Below, piece by piece: positions 7,156-16,407 of a DNA stretch of 60,635 bases. The stretch is from Stigonema ocellatum SAG 48.90 = DSM 106950 (lineage in GTDB: Bacteria; Cyanobacteriota; Cyanobacteriia; Cyanobacteriales; Nostocaceae). Made by a program: the position numbers and the translations under genes. The notes beneath the pieces are model-generated. The model had not been told where the DNA came from. It ran no database searches and was given only the letters and a program-made list of their open reading frames with translations. Location of the stretch: the NCBI GenBank assembly GCA_016903675.1, contig JADQBA010000047.1, positions 1 to 60,635 of the forward strand, written 5' to 3'. The stretch's first letter is position 1. Each line of letters begins with the position of its first letter.

Positions 7156-8067
7156 ATGGTAAATTCTGATGTAATTGGTATTGACTTGGGGGGAACAGCA
7201 ATTAAGCTGGGGCGTTTCGCGCCTGATGGAACTTGTTTACAATCGTTAACTGTAGCGACTCCTCAACCAGCAACACCAGAGGTGGTTGTGGCGGCGATGG
7301 TGGATGCGATCGCCCAAATGGACACACAACATACCATTGCCATTGGTATTGGCACGCCTGGTCCTGCGGATGCAGCAGGGCGTATTGCTCTACTTGCCAT
7401 TAACCTAGAGGGATGGTATAATATCCCTTTAGCAGACTGGTTAGAAGCAAAAACAGGTTTCCCTACAATTCTCGCCAACGACGCGAACTGTGCTGGGTTG
7501 GGAGAAGCCTGGCTGGGATCTGGTCGCCACTTTCAAAATTTCATCCTGCTGACTCTAGGAACTGGTGTTGGTGGAGCAATTATTTTGGATGGTAAACTCT
7601 TTGTTGGGCATCTAGGAGCATCGGGTGAGCTAGGATTAATCACCTTAAACCCCGATGGTCCTATGTGTAATAGCGGTAACCAAGGCTCATTAGAGCAGTA
7701 TGTCTCAGTGACTGCTATTCGTCGTCGCACGGGAAAAGAACCAGCAGAATTAGGTGATCTGGCACAAGCCGGAGATGAATATGCCTTGACATTTTGGCAA
7801 GAATATGGTAAAGATTTAGGTATAGGTTTAACGAGTTTGATTTATGTGCTGACGCCAGAAGCCATTATACTTGGTGGCGGCGTCAGCGCCAGCAGTAAGT
7901 TTTTCTTACCATCTGTCAAGGCAGAAATTGAGCAACGCGTGCTACCTACCTCACGGATTGGGTTACAAATATTACCAGCACAATTGGGTAACTCTGCCGG
8001 CATGATAGGTGCTGCTAAGCTAGCGCTTAAAAGAGTTAGGAGTGAGGAGTTAGGAGTTAGAAGTTAG
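7156..8067 (+). CDS. ROK-family sugar kinase (glucokinase-like)
   Basis: 303 residues. The ATP-binding GIDLGGTAIKLG motif is at residues 8-19, the sugar-binding/catalytic loop is LANDANCAGLGEAW, and the second phosphate loop is LGTGVGGAII. Known: ROK kinases phosphorylate glucose or related hexoses with ATP in the cytoplasm. The ROK zinc motif, normally CxCGxxGC, reads CNSGNQGS here, so two of the three Cys are lost; zinc is probably not held. The last residues (RVRSEELGVRS) come from an AGGAGTTAG repeat array that has replaced the native C-terminus. Sugar specificity cannot be fixed. Confidence 0.9.
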   Translation: MVNSDVIGIDLGGTAIKLGRFAPDGTCLQSLTVATPQPATPEVVVAAMVDAIAQMDTQHTIAIGIGTPGPADAAGRIALLAINLEGWYNIPLADWLEAKTGFPTILANDANCAGLGEAWLGSGRHFQNFILLTLGTGVGGAIILDGKLFVGHLGASGELGLITLNPDGPMCNSGNQGSLEQYVSVTAIRRRTGKEPAELGDLAQAGDEYALTFWQEYGKDLGIGLTSLIYVLTPEAIILGGGVSASSKFFLPSVKAEIEQRVLPTSRIGLQILPAQLGNSAGMIGAAKLALKRVRSEELGVRS

Positions 8068-8160
8068 GAATAAAGACGAGTAAAGTGTTTTGATTAACTT
8101 AAAAGTGGCACTATAACTCCTAATTCCTCACTCCTAATTCCTAACTCCTCACTCCTAAAG
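8068..8160. repeat. AACTCCT tandem repeats
   Basis: AGGAGTTAGGAGTTAG and inverted CTAACTCCTAA units lie between the convergent ROK kinase and duplicated-domain genes and reach into both C-termini. A second array lies at 8640-8700. Confidence 0.85.
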
Positions 8161-8572
8161 AAAACCCTGTTACTTGTCGAATGTATTCCATGACTTTTTG
8201 ATAGGACTCGGGATTACTGACGGGATTGATGATAATGGGGATACTACTATCTGGCAACCAAAAAGTTATCCTGCCGTTGGGTTCATGGCAAAATGAACTG
8301 ATGCAGTGGAGGTTTATTACGTATTCATTTCTCTCGTAAAAGATTTTCACCCAATAAGCTTTCTCGAATCCCAAACCCGTAACTTTTTCTATAAATTCCA
8401 AAATCTTTCGATAATCTTCCAGGTTACTTTGCGGGTTAATCACAATTGGAATAGCGCTATCCGGTAACCAAAACGTAACCCTGCTATTTCGTTCATAACA
8501 AAAAGCAGTAACACGCTCAAAATTGACTACATATTCATTTCTCTCATAGCGGATTATCACCCAGTACGCCAC
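8141..8572 (-). CDS. Hypothetical protein with internal duplication
   Basis: 143 residues made of two copies of one module of about 68 residues. Both copies have a YWV-I-YERNEYV-N strand pair, an FC-E-N(S/G)R(V/I)TFWLPDS(A/S)IPI centre and an NP-SN-E-Y-K---FI--VTG helix. The pattern of aromatic beta strands followed by a helix suggests a small alpha/beta fold repeated in tandem. No membrane segment or signal peptide. I recognise it only as a type of cyanobacterial hypothetical protein. Its last residues (LGVRS) are repeat-encoded. Function unknown. Confidence 0.65.
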   Translation of the reverse strand: MAYWVIIRYERNEYVVNFERVTAFCYERNSRVTFWLPDSAIPIVINPQSNLEDYRKILEFIEKVTGLGFEKAYWVKIFYERNEYVINLHCISSFCHEPNGRITFWLPDSSIPIIINPVSNPESYQKVMEYIRQVTGFSLGVRS

Positions 8573-8594
8573 AAAATCTCCTCAACTCCCAAGA

Positions 8595-8695
8595 TTGTTA
8601 ATTGTTAATTGTTGGTTGTTGGTTGTTGGTTGTTGGTTGTTAGCAATAACTCCTAACTCCTACCTCCTAACTCCTAACTCCTAACTCCTAACTCT
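8595..8695. repeat. TTAATTG / TTGGTTG and CTAACTC tandem repeats
   Basis: Heptamer arrays between the duplicated-domain gene and pyrG. A TTGGTTG/TTAATTG array of the same kind occurs at 55655-55720. Confidence 0.85.
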
Positions 8696-10339
8696 TCACT
8701 CCCCACTCTTCACCACAGGTGTTTGTATGTCAGAGGAGGAGTATGAAATGGCGATCGCCGCTTGGATGAAACCGAGAAATAAAGGATGAGGCTTACTTGG
8801 ACGAGACTGAAACTCTGGATGAAATTGACAGGAAATAAAGAAAGGGTGGCTGGGTAATTCCATCATTTCCACTAAGCGTCCATCGGGAGAAGTACCACTG
8901 ATGACGTAGCCAGATTCTAAAAATAGATTCCGGTAAGCGTTGTTGAACTCGTACCGATGGCGGTGTCGTTCATAAATGACTTCATCTTGATAGAGTTTGA
9001 AAGCAAGAGTATTGGGAATAACGCGACAAGGATACAGACCCAAGCGCATTGTACCGCCTAAATCGACGATATCCTGCTGTTCTGGCAACAGGTTAATTAC
9101 TGGATCTTCGGTATAGGGGTCAAATTCCACACTATTAGCATTTTTTAATCCCACGACTTCCCTTGCCCATTCAATCACGGAGCATTGCATTCCTAAGCAT
9201 AAACCTAAGAAGGGGATTTGTCGTTCGCGGGCATATTTAATTGCTGCAATTTTGCCTTTCACTCCCCGAGTTCCGAAACCTCCGGGGATCACCACGCCAT
9301 GGACACCATCTAGATGGGTTTCGATCCGATCATCTTCCAAAGTTTCCGAGTTTACCCAACGTAGACGCAGTTCACCACTCATGGCGATCGCTGCATGGCG
9401 TAGGGCTTCCACCACTGAAAGATAAGCATCACTTAACCGCACATATTTGCCTACAATGGCAACTTCCACCTGATGCTTGAGACTGTACATCCCATCCACT
9501 AAGATTTGCCACTGTACCAAATCTGGTGGGCGTTGTTCCATGTTTAACAACTCCAGGGTTTGCTGCGCTAGTCCTTCCCGTTCCAACAGCAATGGTACTT
9601 CATAGATACTCTTAGCATCAATAGCAGTGATCACACATGCTGCTGGCACATCACAAAATTCTGACAATTTCTGTTTTAACCCTACTGCCAAAGGGCGATC
9701 GCACCGACAAATTAAAATATCAGGTTGAATGCCAATGGATCGCAGTTCCTTGACTGAATGCTGTGTCGGTTTAGTTTTCATCTCACCCGCAGAAGCAATC
9801 CACGGTATCAAGGTTACATGCATGTAGAGTACATTTTGTCGTCCTACTTCCTTGCGGAATTGGCGAATCGCCTCCAAAAATGGAAGTGATTCAATGTCTC
9901 CTACTGTGCCGCCTATTTCCGTAATAACCACATCTGGGTTAGTATTTTTAGAAACCCTGATAATCCGCTCTTTTATTTCATTGGTAATGTGGGGAATCAC
10001 CTGCACAGTGCCGCCTTCATAGTCGCCACGCCGTTCTTTATTGATCACAGCTTGATAAATCGAGCCAGTTGTGACACTATTGAGCCGTGACATAGAGGTA
10101 TCAGTGAAGCGTTCGTAATGCCCTAAGTCTAAATCTGTCTCAGCACCATCTTGGGTAACGAACACCTCCCCATGTTGAAAAGGACTCATTGTGCCAGGGT
10201 CCACATTAATATAAGGGTCGAGTTTAAGAATCGACACCGAATAATCCCGAGACTTCAGCAACCGCCCTAGACTTGCTGCAACAATTCCCTTACCAATACT
10301 GGAAACTACGCCGCCAGTGACAAATACAAATTTACTCAT
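8696..10339 (-). CDS. pyrG: CTP synthase
   Basis: 547 residues, the normal family length. The N-terminal synthetase domain (1 to about 270) starts MSKFVFVTGGVVSSIGKG with the ATP loop and has the PYINVDPGTMSPFQHGEV and EIGGTVGDIE motifs. The C-terminal glutamine amidotransferase domain has the oxyanion loop PGGFG, nucleophile Cys in LGLCLGMQ, and the catalytic His-x-Glu in FHPEF. Reaction: UTP + ATP + glutamine to CTP. It is the last step of pyrimidine nucleotide synthesis and is expected to be essential. The final residues (PVVKSGE) enter a tandem repeat. It is divergent from the amidase gene. Confidence 0.98.
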   Translation of the reverse strand: MSKFVFVTGGVVSSIGKGIVAASLGRLLKSRDYSVSILKLDPYINVDPGTMSPFQHGEVFVTQDGAETDLDLGHYERFTDTSMSRLNSVTTGSIYQAVINKERRGDYEGGTVQVIPHITNEIKERIIRVSKNTNPDVVITEIGGTVGDIESLPFLEAIRQFRKEVGRQNVLYMHVTLIPWIASAGEMKTKPTQHSVKELRSIGIQPDILICRCDRPLAVGLKQKLSEFCDVPAACVITAIDAKSIYEVPLLLEREGLAQQTLELLNMEQRPPDLVQWQILVDGMYSLKHQVEVAIVGKYVRLSDAYLSVVEALRHAAIAMSGELRLRWVNSETLEDDRIETHLDGVHGVVIPGGFGTRGVKGKIAAIKYARERQIPFLGLCLGMQCSVIEWAREVVGLKNANSVEFDPYTEDPVINLLPEQQDIVDLGGTMRLGLYPCRVIPNTLAFKLYQDEVIYERHRHRYEFNNAYRNLFLESGYVISGTSPDGRLVEMMELPSHPFFISCQFHPEFQSRPSKPHPLFLGFIQAAIAISYSSSDIQTPVVKSGE

Positions 10340-10384
10340 AGTATCTTAAAATTTTAGCAACTTTTAACAACACATGCTGTCATT

Positions 10385-10600
10385 GTAGAAAGTGGGGAGT
10401 GGGAAATGGGAAGTGGGGAGTAGGGAGTAAAAAATTTCCAATCTCCATTGCCCCTTATCACGCGTTGGGGACCCCAATCCCCAATCCCGAATCCCCATCC
10501 CCATTCCCCATTCCCCATTCCCCATTCCCCATTCCCCACTCCCCACTCCCCATTCCCCACTCCCCACTCCCCATTCCCCACTCCCCACTCCCCACTACCC
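10385..10600. repeat. CCCCATT / CCCCACT tandem repeats between pyrG and the amidase gene
   Basis: About 200 bases of heptamers on the plus strand, in both CCCCATT and CCCCACT forms, fill the divergent promoter region. Frames through it encode PIPHSPF repeats and create false N-terminal extensions. Confidence 0.9.
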
Positions 10601-10609
10601 ATTTTTGGC

Positions 10610-12376
10610 GTGAAAGCATTTTTAGGTTTAGTAATGTTAAGCTTTATAGTGACTTCCTCAGCGGCTTTGGCGCAAGATCAATCTCTCAAAGTTATTTTTC
10701 CCCAGACAAACTACAAAACGACATCGAAAAAAATATTTTTTCTTGGTACGGCACCCACCTCTGGAGAGGTTCTCATCAATGGTAAGCCAATTGCCCGCAG
10801 CAAGGCTGGTCATTTTGCCCCAAGTATCCCCTTGCAGTTGGGAGATAATCTCTTTACTGTCCAGTACCAGAACCAAGAAATCCAGATTAAAGTGGCAAGG
10901 ATATCCACTCAGCCTGAAGTTCCACAGGGATTAACTTTTGCTAAAGACTCTCTCACTCCCGCAACAGACATTGCCAGACTTCCTGGGGAACTCGTTTGTT
11001 TTAGCGCCATCGCTGCCCCCAACACTAGTGTATCTGTAAAGGTAGGCAATCAAACTGTTTCCCTTTTGCCTCAATCACAACAGGCGCAACTACCAGACAA
11101 CCTAGCTGCCCTAACGGGGCGAAATCAGCCCTCGTCCTCTACCCAAGAGAGCGTAAGCAAGTACGCGGGTTGCACTACAGTAGAAACAGCAGCGGATTTG
11201 GGACAACCTCAGTTTCAATTAACGCGCAATGGCAAGACAATCACTCAGCTTGGTGTTGGTAAAATTCAAATTCTCTCAAGAGCACAGTTGCAAGTTGCAG
11301 AGGTAATAGCAGAGTCTGGTGTTGCTCGCACCGGCCCAAGTACAGATTATTCTAGAATCACGCCTCTGCCGAAAGGAACACGGGCAGCAGTTACAGGTAG
11401 GGAAGGAGGATGGTTACGCCTAGATTATGGGGGTTGGATCAATAGCAAAGAAGCCCTTATTTTACCAGGAGCAATCCCCCCACACACAATTATCCGCAGT
11501 GTGGGATATCGGCACAGCCCTAGTGCAACGGAAATAATTTTCCCTCTGCAAGTTCCTGTGCCTGTGAGTGTGCAACAAGGTAATGACACCTTGACTCTCA
11601 CTCTCTACAACATTACTGCCCAAACAGACATTATTCCTTTTGCTAACGACTCCTTGATCTCTCGTCTAGATTGGCAGCAGGTGGCTCCTGAACAAGTGAA
11701 ATACACTTTTAACCTCAAAAAACACCAACAGTGGGGATATAAGCTGAGATACGACGGGACAAGTCTGGTTTTATCTTTGCGTCACCCCCCTGCCATTGGG
11801 AGGGGAAAAAAATACAAGCCTTTATCTGGGCTCAAGATATTATTAGATCCAGGGCATGGCGGTACTGAATCTGGTGCATCGGGACCAACAGGCTATCTTG
11901 AAAAGGATCTCAACCTGGTAGTATCTAAATTAGTGCGGGACGAGTTGGTGAAGCGCGGGGCGACGGTGGTAATGACGCGGTTCGATGATATGGAAGTGTC
12001 GTTAGGCGATCGCGTGGCGATGATTAATCACGAAGAACCAACAATCTCTATCTCCATACATCACAACTCTCTCCCTGATGATGGCGATGCTGAGAATATC
12101 AAAGGTTTTGCATCCTTTTGGTATCACCCCCAGGCGAACAGCCTAGCATTATTCTTGCACGATTATATCGTCAAAAAGTTAAGGCGACCTGACTACGGAG
12201 TCTTTTGGGATAACTTAGCGTTGACACGTCCGGAAAGTGCGCCATCGGTGCTATTGGAGTTAGGTTTTATGAGTAATCCCAATGAATTCGAGTTAGTTAC
12301 TAATTCGCAAGAACAGAAGAAGGAAGCATTGGCGATCGCCAATGCAATTGTTGAGTGGTTCAAGATCTCAAGGTGA
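10610..12376 (+). CDS. N-acetylmuramoyl-L-alanine amidase with AMIN-like and SH3 regions
   Basis: 588 residues from the GTG at 10610, which gives a clean signal peptide (MKAFLGLVMLSFIVTSSAALAQ). The open frame reaches back to 10448, but that part is repeat-encoded. The middle has an SH3-like segment (SGVARTGPSTDYSRI... GGWLRLDYGGWI) and an AMIN-like beta region. The C-terminal Amidase_3 domain has its zinc and catalytic residues: His in LDPGHGG, Glu in LEKDLNL, His in SIHHNS and Glu in LLELGFMSNP. Known: these periplasmic enzymes cut peptide side chains from peptidoglycan and in cyanobacteria also act in septal peptidoglycan remodelling. Confidence 0.92.
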   Translation: MKAFLGLVMLSFIVTSSAALAQDQSLKVIFPQTNYKTTSKKIFFLGTAPTSGEVLINGKPIARSKAGHFAPSIPLQLGDNLFTVQYQNQEIQIKVARISTQPEVPQGLTFAKDSLTPATDIARLPGELVCFSAIAAPNTSVSVKVGNQTVSLLPQSQQAQLPDNLAALTGRNQPSSSTQESVSKYAGCTTVETAADLGQPQFQLTRNGKTITQLGVGKIQILSRAQLQVAEVIAESGVARTGPSTDYSRITPLPKGTRAAVTGREGGWLRLDYGGWINSKEALILPGAIPPHTIIRSVGYRHSPSATEIIFPLQVPVPVSVQQGNDTLTLTLYNITAQTDIIPFANDSLISRLDWQQVAPEQVKYTFNLKKHQQWGYKLRYDGTSLVLSLRHPPAIGRGKKYKPLSGLKILLDPGHGGTESGASGPTGYLEKDLNLVVSKLVRDELVKRGATVVMTRFDDMEVSLGDRVAMINHEEPTISISIHHNSLPDDGDAENIKGFASFWYHPQANSLALFLHDYIVKKLRRPDYGVFWDNLALTRPESAPSVLLELGFMSNPNEFELVTNSQEQKKEALAIANAIVEWFKISR

Positions 12377-13167
12377 ACCAAGTCAGCAAAAAATTATATA
12401 TTTATCTTCTTGGCAAGTGTTCCTTGGATGAAAGTCCTGAATGAATTCTCTGGTTTTTCAGATTATTTTTTAGATTAAAAATCTACCATTAAATAAAAAT
12501 AAAGGCTACTTATGACGTATTTTGTGTTGGTAATTCAGTATTTTTTCATAACCTTTACCATTTCTTTAAAAAACTCCCTGTTATTTTACATACTAATTTT
12601 ACAGCAACTATTTAAAATTCTTAAAAATCCCGCTATATTAAATGTCAGCAAAAAGCAATGTGCTTAGCAAAACTTATGTGTAGCATAAGACACAAAGGAT
12701 AACTGAACAACATGGAGGTGTAAAATGATTAGAAAAATAACTGCGCAATTTCCTCAAAAGTGTTGTAGTGTATTTAGTAACTCAGTAAAAAACAGGAACT
12801 CCATAGTAAGCTCAACATTTAGACTCTTGATTTGTGTGTTATTCAAGGGGTCAACAAGGTTGATTAATTAAACAACACTAACTAATGATATTGAACAGGT
12901 AGAGTGGGCTTTGCCAGAGAATGTATTTATTAATACGTTAAAATTAGAAGTTGCCTAACTTATCGACACACTGATTTGGAGTAGCAAACTCAGTGTTGCC
13001 TTATTTAGAAGCTTGTAGTAAGCCTGAGTAATCGGTTATGCAAGAGTTACTACCTTTTCCTAGAATTAGGTGGTAAATTAGAACTGTTTGCAGAGGTTAA
13101 AGAACGTATTAGAAAAGCTAAAAACACAGTTATTTGCATTCGTTGGAGTACTTTTTTTGAGAGTGGT
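12377..13167. other. AT-rich gap upstream of the exopolysaccharide locus
   Basis: About 790 bases with one small frame (12725-12871). The last 100 bases before 13168 are open in frame with the downstream transferase and encode a Lys/Glu-rich stretch, but I see no start codon with a ribosome-binding site there. Promoters for the locus probably lie in the AT-rich stretch at 12480-12700. Confidence 0.5.
12725..12871 (+). CDS. Possible small protein or leader peptide
   Basis: 48 residues, basic and Ser/Asn-rich with a short hydrophobic segment (FRLLICVLF). A good GGAGGT ribosome-binding site lies just before the ATG, which is the main support. It sits about 300 bases upstream of the first polysaccharide gene, so a leader role is possible. 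No family recognised; could be chance. Confidence 0.35.
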   Translation: MIRKITAQFPQKCCSVFSNSVKNRNSIVSSTFRLLICVLFKGSTRLIN

Positions 13168-13974
13168 ATGAGAATGGTAAATTTGCTGAATTTGGCCCTC
13201 CATAACATCACGTTGGTCGAGTTGTTAGAAAATCTAGGAAGCGGTGGTGTGGTCTTTACCCCTAACGTGGATCACATAATGAAATTGCAGAGAAATCAAT
13301 ATTTTTACTCTGTTTACCAAGAGGCAGATTACAAAGTTTGCGACAGTCAAATATTGATCTATGTATCCAATTTTTTAGGGACACCTCTCAAGGAGAAAAT
13401 CTCTGGGTCGGATTTGTTTCCAGCTTTTTACACTTATTACCAGCACGATGAAAACATAAAAATATTTTTGTTGGGTGGTAAAGAGGAAGTAGTAAAGGCA
13501 GCTCAGCAGAAAATTAATTTCAAGGTAGGTCGGGATATAATTATTGGGGCCCACTCACCCTCATTTGGCTTTGAAAACAAAGAAGATGAGTGCCAAGAAA
13601 TTGTTGATTTGATTAACTCGTCAGGCGCTACAGTTCTAGCAATTGGTGTAGGTGCTCCCAAACAAGAAATGTGGATTGCTAAATATAGAAAGCAATTGAA
13701 GAATATTAAGACATTCTTGGCTATTGGAGCAACAATTAACTTTGAGGCTGGGAATATCAAACGCTCCCCAAAATGGATGAGTGAAATTGGTCTAGAGTGG
13801 CTGTACAGGCTTGTATGTGAACCGAAGAGACTTTGGAAGAGGTATCTTTTCGATGCTATCCCGTTTTTCTGGTTAATTTTCAAACAACGGTTTCATCTTT
13901 ACGAAAATCCTTGGTCAACAGTTGGGCAAGATAATAAATTCCAGATTTTCATGAAAAACACTAGGAAAACGTAA
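13168..13974 (+). CDS. WecG/TagA/CpsF-family glycosyltransferase (GT26)
   Basis: 268 residues; alternative in-frame ATG at 13174. Family motifs: FTPNVDHIMKLQ with the active Asp near the N-terminus, a KEKISGSDLFPAF segment, FLLGGKEEVVKAA, and GVGAPKQEMWIAKYR. Known: members transfer ManNAc(A) or glucose onto an undecaprenyl-linked acceptor at the membrane; the basic C-terminus fits peripheral membrane binding. It is the first gene of the polysaccharide locus and may add the second sugar. The sugar is unknown. Confidence 0.9.
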   Translation: MRMVNLLNLALHNITLVELLENLGSGGVVFTPNVDHIMKLQRNQYFYSVYQEADYKVCDSQILIYVSNFLGTPLKEKISGSDLFPAFYTYYQHDENIKIFLLGGKEEVVKAAQQKINFKVGRDIIIGAHSPSFGFENKEDECQEIVDLINSSGATVLAIGVGAPKQEMWIAKYRKQLKNIKTFLAIGATINFEAGNIKRSPKWMSEIGLEWLYRLVCEPKRLWKRYLFDAIPFFWLIFKQRFHLYENPWSTVGQDNKFQIFMKNTRKT

Positions 13975-14080
13975 AAATCATTTTCCCTTCCAGGAAGTTC
14001 CCCTATATTATATAGTGGATTAATATACCAATTTCAAGGCTGACTCCAACTACGTATTCATTTATACATAAGGAACATGT

Positions 14081-16267
14081 ATGGAGACTAAAGGGAATTC
14101 CGAAGAGATAAATCTTCAAAAATATTGGCAAATTCTGAAACGTCGTGGGCTGGTAGCATCCGGAGTTTTTGCAGCATTCGCCGGATTAGCTGGTCTTAGT
14201 TGGTTGGGAAAACCAACCTACGAAGCAACGGGAAAACTTATTTTCCAATCAAACAGAACTTCATCTGTTACAGGAGTAGGAGGAAAAATAGGGGATCTTG
14301 AATCCGTCGTCAAGCGTGAGGGGAATCCTCTAGACACGCAAGCTTTACTTCTGCAATCTGACGCCATCAAACAAGAGGTTATCAATACTCTTCAGTTAAA
14401 AGATAAAAAGGGCGCTCCTCTTGATCCCGAGTCAATTGTCATAAAGACTGAAGCAGTAGCAGGTACTGATGTACTCAAAGTGTCTTTTGCTTCTGAAGAT
14501 TCTAAATTGGCTACAGCAGTAGTCAATCAGGTCATGAAATCCTATGTTGAAAATAACATTAAAACTAATCGTTCAGAAGCCTCAGCAGCAGGTAAATTTA
14601 TTAACAACCAATTGCCATGGACTGAAAAAGAATTAAACCAGGCAGCAGAGGCACTGCGTGAGTTTAAAGTTCACAATAAGATTATCGAGTTGCAACAAGA
14701 GACGGGTGGCACAGTGCAAACCATCAACACTCTCGATAATCAATTAAACAACGATCGGGCTCAACTAGCGGATTTAACTACTCAGCAAAAAGTCGTACTT
14801 CGTCAACTAAATATACCTCAAAATAAAGCTATAGATATTGCGGCGCTAAGTCAAGTTTCAGGTATACAGGGGCTGTTAGCTGAGCTGCAAAAGGTGCAAA
14901 CTCAGCTAGCAACTCAACGCTCCCGCTATACGGAAGCAAATCCATCGATTATTACCCTTGAGCGCGAAGAAGCATCTTTAAAGTCTTTATTGCAGGAACG
15001 AACCTCCCAAGCTTTAGGATATCAAGCAAACATTGCCCCAGGAAAGTTGCAAATGGGGCAGATAAAGCAAGACCTGAGTTCAGTATATGTGAAGTTAGAG
15101 TCACAACGCTTGGGTCTTCAAAAAAAAATAGAATCTTTATCTAAACTCAAGGAGTTTTATCAGCAGAGGGCCAAGATTCTCCCAAATTTACAGAAAAGGC
15201 AAGGAGAATTAGAGCGAAGGTTATTAGTGGCACAAAAAAGCTACGAAAACCTTTTGACCAAACAGCAGGAAATTAAAATAATAGAAAATCAAACTGTTGG
15301 GAATGCCCGCGTGTTTGAAAATGCCAAAGCCCAAAGCAGCCCAGCAGCTATGAAAAAGAAGCTGGCAATAACATTGGGCGGCGGATTTTCAGGGTTACTA
15401 CTTGGTGTGGCTGCTGCGTTTTTGGTGGACCTAATCGACACCACAGTGAAGACTGCTCAAGAAGCAGAGGAACTGTTTGGCTATACCTTGCTGGGGCTAA
15501 TTCCCAAATTCGCAACCAATAATAAATCCACTGTTGTTAATAAAAGCTTAGAAGGAGTCTCTCCTCGAGTCATTGTTGCAACATCTCCTCGCACGGTGAT
15601 TCATGAAGCATACCAAATGCTTCAGGCAAATCTGAAATTTATTAGCTTAGATAAAAAAGTTCGCACAATTGTGGTGACTAGTTCTCTACCAGGGGAGGGG
15701 AAAACAGAAGTTGCTGCTAATTTAGCTATGGTAATGGCTCAGGCTGGACGACGAGTTCTGCTCATTGATGCAGATATGCGTCAGCCATCTCAACATCATG
15801 TTTGGGGTCTGATAAACTCAGTAGGTTTAAGTAACGTCATGGTTGGTGAGAATGAATTTTCTAAGGAGGTACAAAAGGTTACAACTAACTTATCTGTTCT
15901 CACATCTGGAGTTATGCCTCCTAATCCTCTGGCGTTAATTGACTCAGAACGCATGACTTCTTTCATTGAAATGTTGCGCCAAAACTATGATTACGTTGTT
16001 TTTGATACTCCTCCGTTAGTAGGAATCGCTGATGCAGCAGTTTTAGGCAACATGGTGGATGGAGTGTTAATTGTAGTTCGACCTAGTGTTTTAGATTCAA
16101 GGAGTGCTAGCGCCGCTAAGTCCCTACTGGCACGCTCTGAGGCTAATATTTTGGGAATCGTTGCCAATGCCGTTGATATAAAACAGGAGCCTGATAACTA
16201 TTTTTACTACAACAGCTCCCGATCTGAACAAAGTGTTGAGAAGATAAATACTGTGTCATCGCCCTAA
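14081..16267 (+). CDS. Polysaccharide co-polymerase / BY-kinase (Wzc-like)
   Basis: 728 residues. An N-terminal Wzz domain starts with a membrane helix near residues 25-45, followed by a long periplasmic coiled-coil region (about 170-400) and a second helix at about 435-455. The C-terminal tyrosine kinase has Walker A PGEGKTE (about 540), Walker A' LLIDADMRQPS (about 559) and Walker B VVFDTPP (about 640). A Tyr cluster (NYFYYN) near the C-terminus is the likely autophosphorylation tail. Known: these proteins set chain length and couple polymerisation to export in Wzx/Wzy systems. A MITE starts 5 bases after the stop. Confidence 0.95.
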   Translation: METKGNSEEINLQKYWQILKRRGLVASGVFAAFAGLAGLSWLGKPTYEATGKLIFQSNRTSSVTGVGGKIGDLESVVKREGNPLDTQALLLQSDAIKQEVINTLQLKDKKGAPLDPESIVIKTEAVAGTDVLKVSFASEDSKLATAVVNQVMKSYVENNIKTNRSEASAAGKFINNQLPWTEKELNQAAEALREFKVHNKIIELQQETGGTVQTINTLDNQLNNDRAQLADLTTQQKVVLRQLNIPQNKAIDIAALSQVSGIQGLLAELQKVQTQLATQRSRYTEANPSIITLEREEASLKSLLQERTSQALGYQANIAPGKLQMGQIKQDLSSVYVKLESQRLGLQKKIESLSKLKEFYQQRAKILPNLQKRQGELERRLLVAQKSYENLLTKQQEIKIIENQTVGNARVFENAKAQSSPAAMKKKLAITLGGGFSGLLLGVAAAFLVDLIDTTVKTAQEAEELFGYTLLGLIPKFATNNKSTVVNKSLEGVSPRVIVATSPRTVIHEAYQMLQANLKFISLDKKVRTIVVTSSLPGEGKTEVAANLAMVMAQAGRRVLLIDADMRQPSQHHVWGLINSVGLSNVMVGENEFSKEVQKVTTNLSVLTSGVMPPNPLALIDSERMTSFIEMLRQNYDYVVFDTPPLVGIADAAVLGNMVDGVLIVVRPSVLDSRSASAAKSLLARSEANILGIVANAVDIKQEPDNYFYYNSSRSEQSVEKINTVSSP

Positions 16268-16271
16268 ACAG

Positions 16272-16380
16272 CTAGTACTGCTCCCTTGGAATTCGCTCAT
16301 TCGCTCATTCAAAATGCTTAGAATGTAAGCTTTTCGCTCCATGAGTGAATGGGTGCTTTATTTCCACCACGCCGTACTAG
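16272..16380. mobile_element. CTAG-ended MITE, copy 1
   Basis: 109 bp with terminal CTAGTAC and GTACTAG. Internal TTGGAATTC near the left end and TTTATTTCC near the right end match the copies at 27366-27609 and 57681-57785. It contains no gene. It starts 5 bases downstream of the Wzc-like stop codon. Confidence 0.75.
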
Positions 16381-16407
16381 TTAAAACTTGAACAGAGGAA
16401 CATCATC

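Noticed and set aside
10448..10609. N-terminal extension of the amidase
   Set aside because: Repeat-encoded; the GTG at 10610 gives a clean signal peptide.
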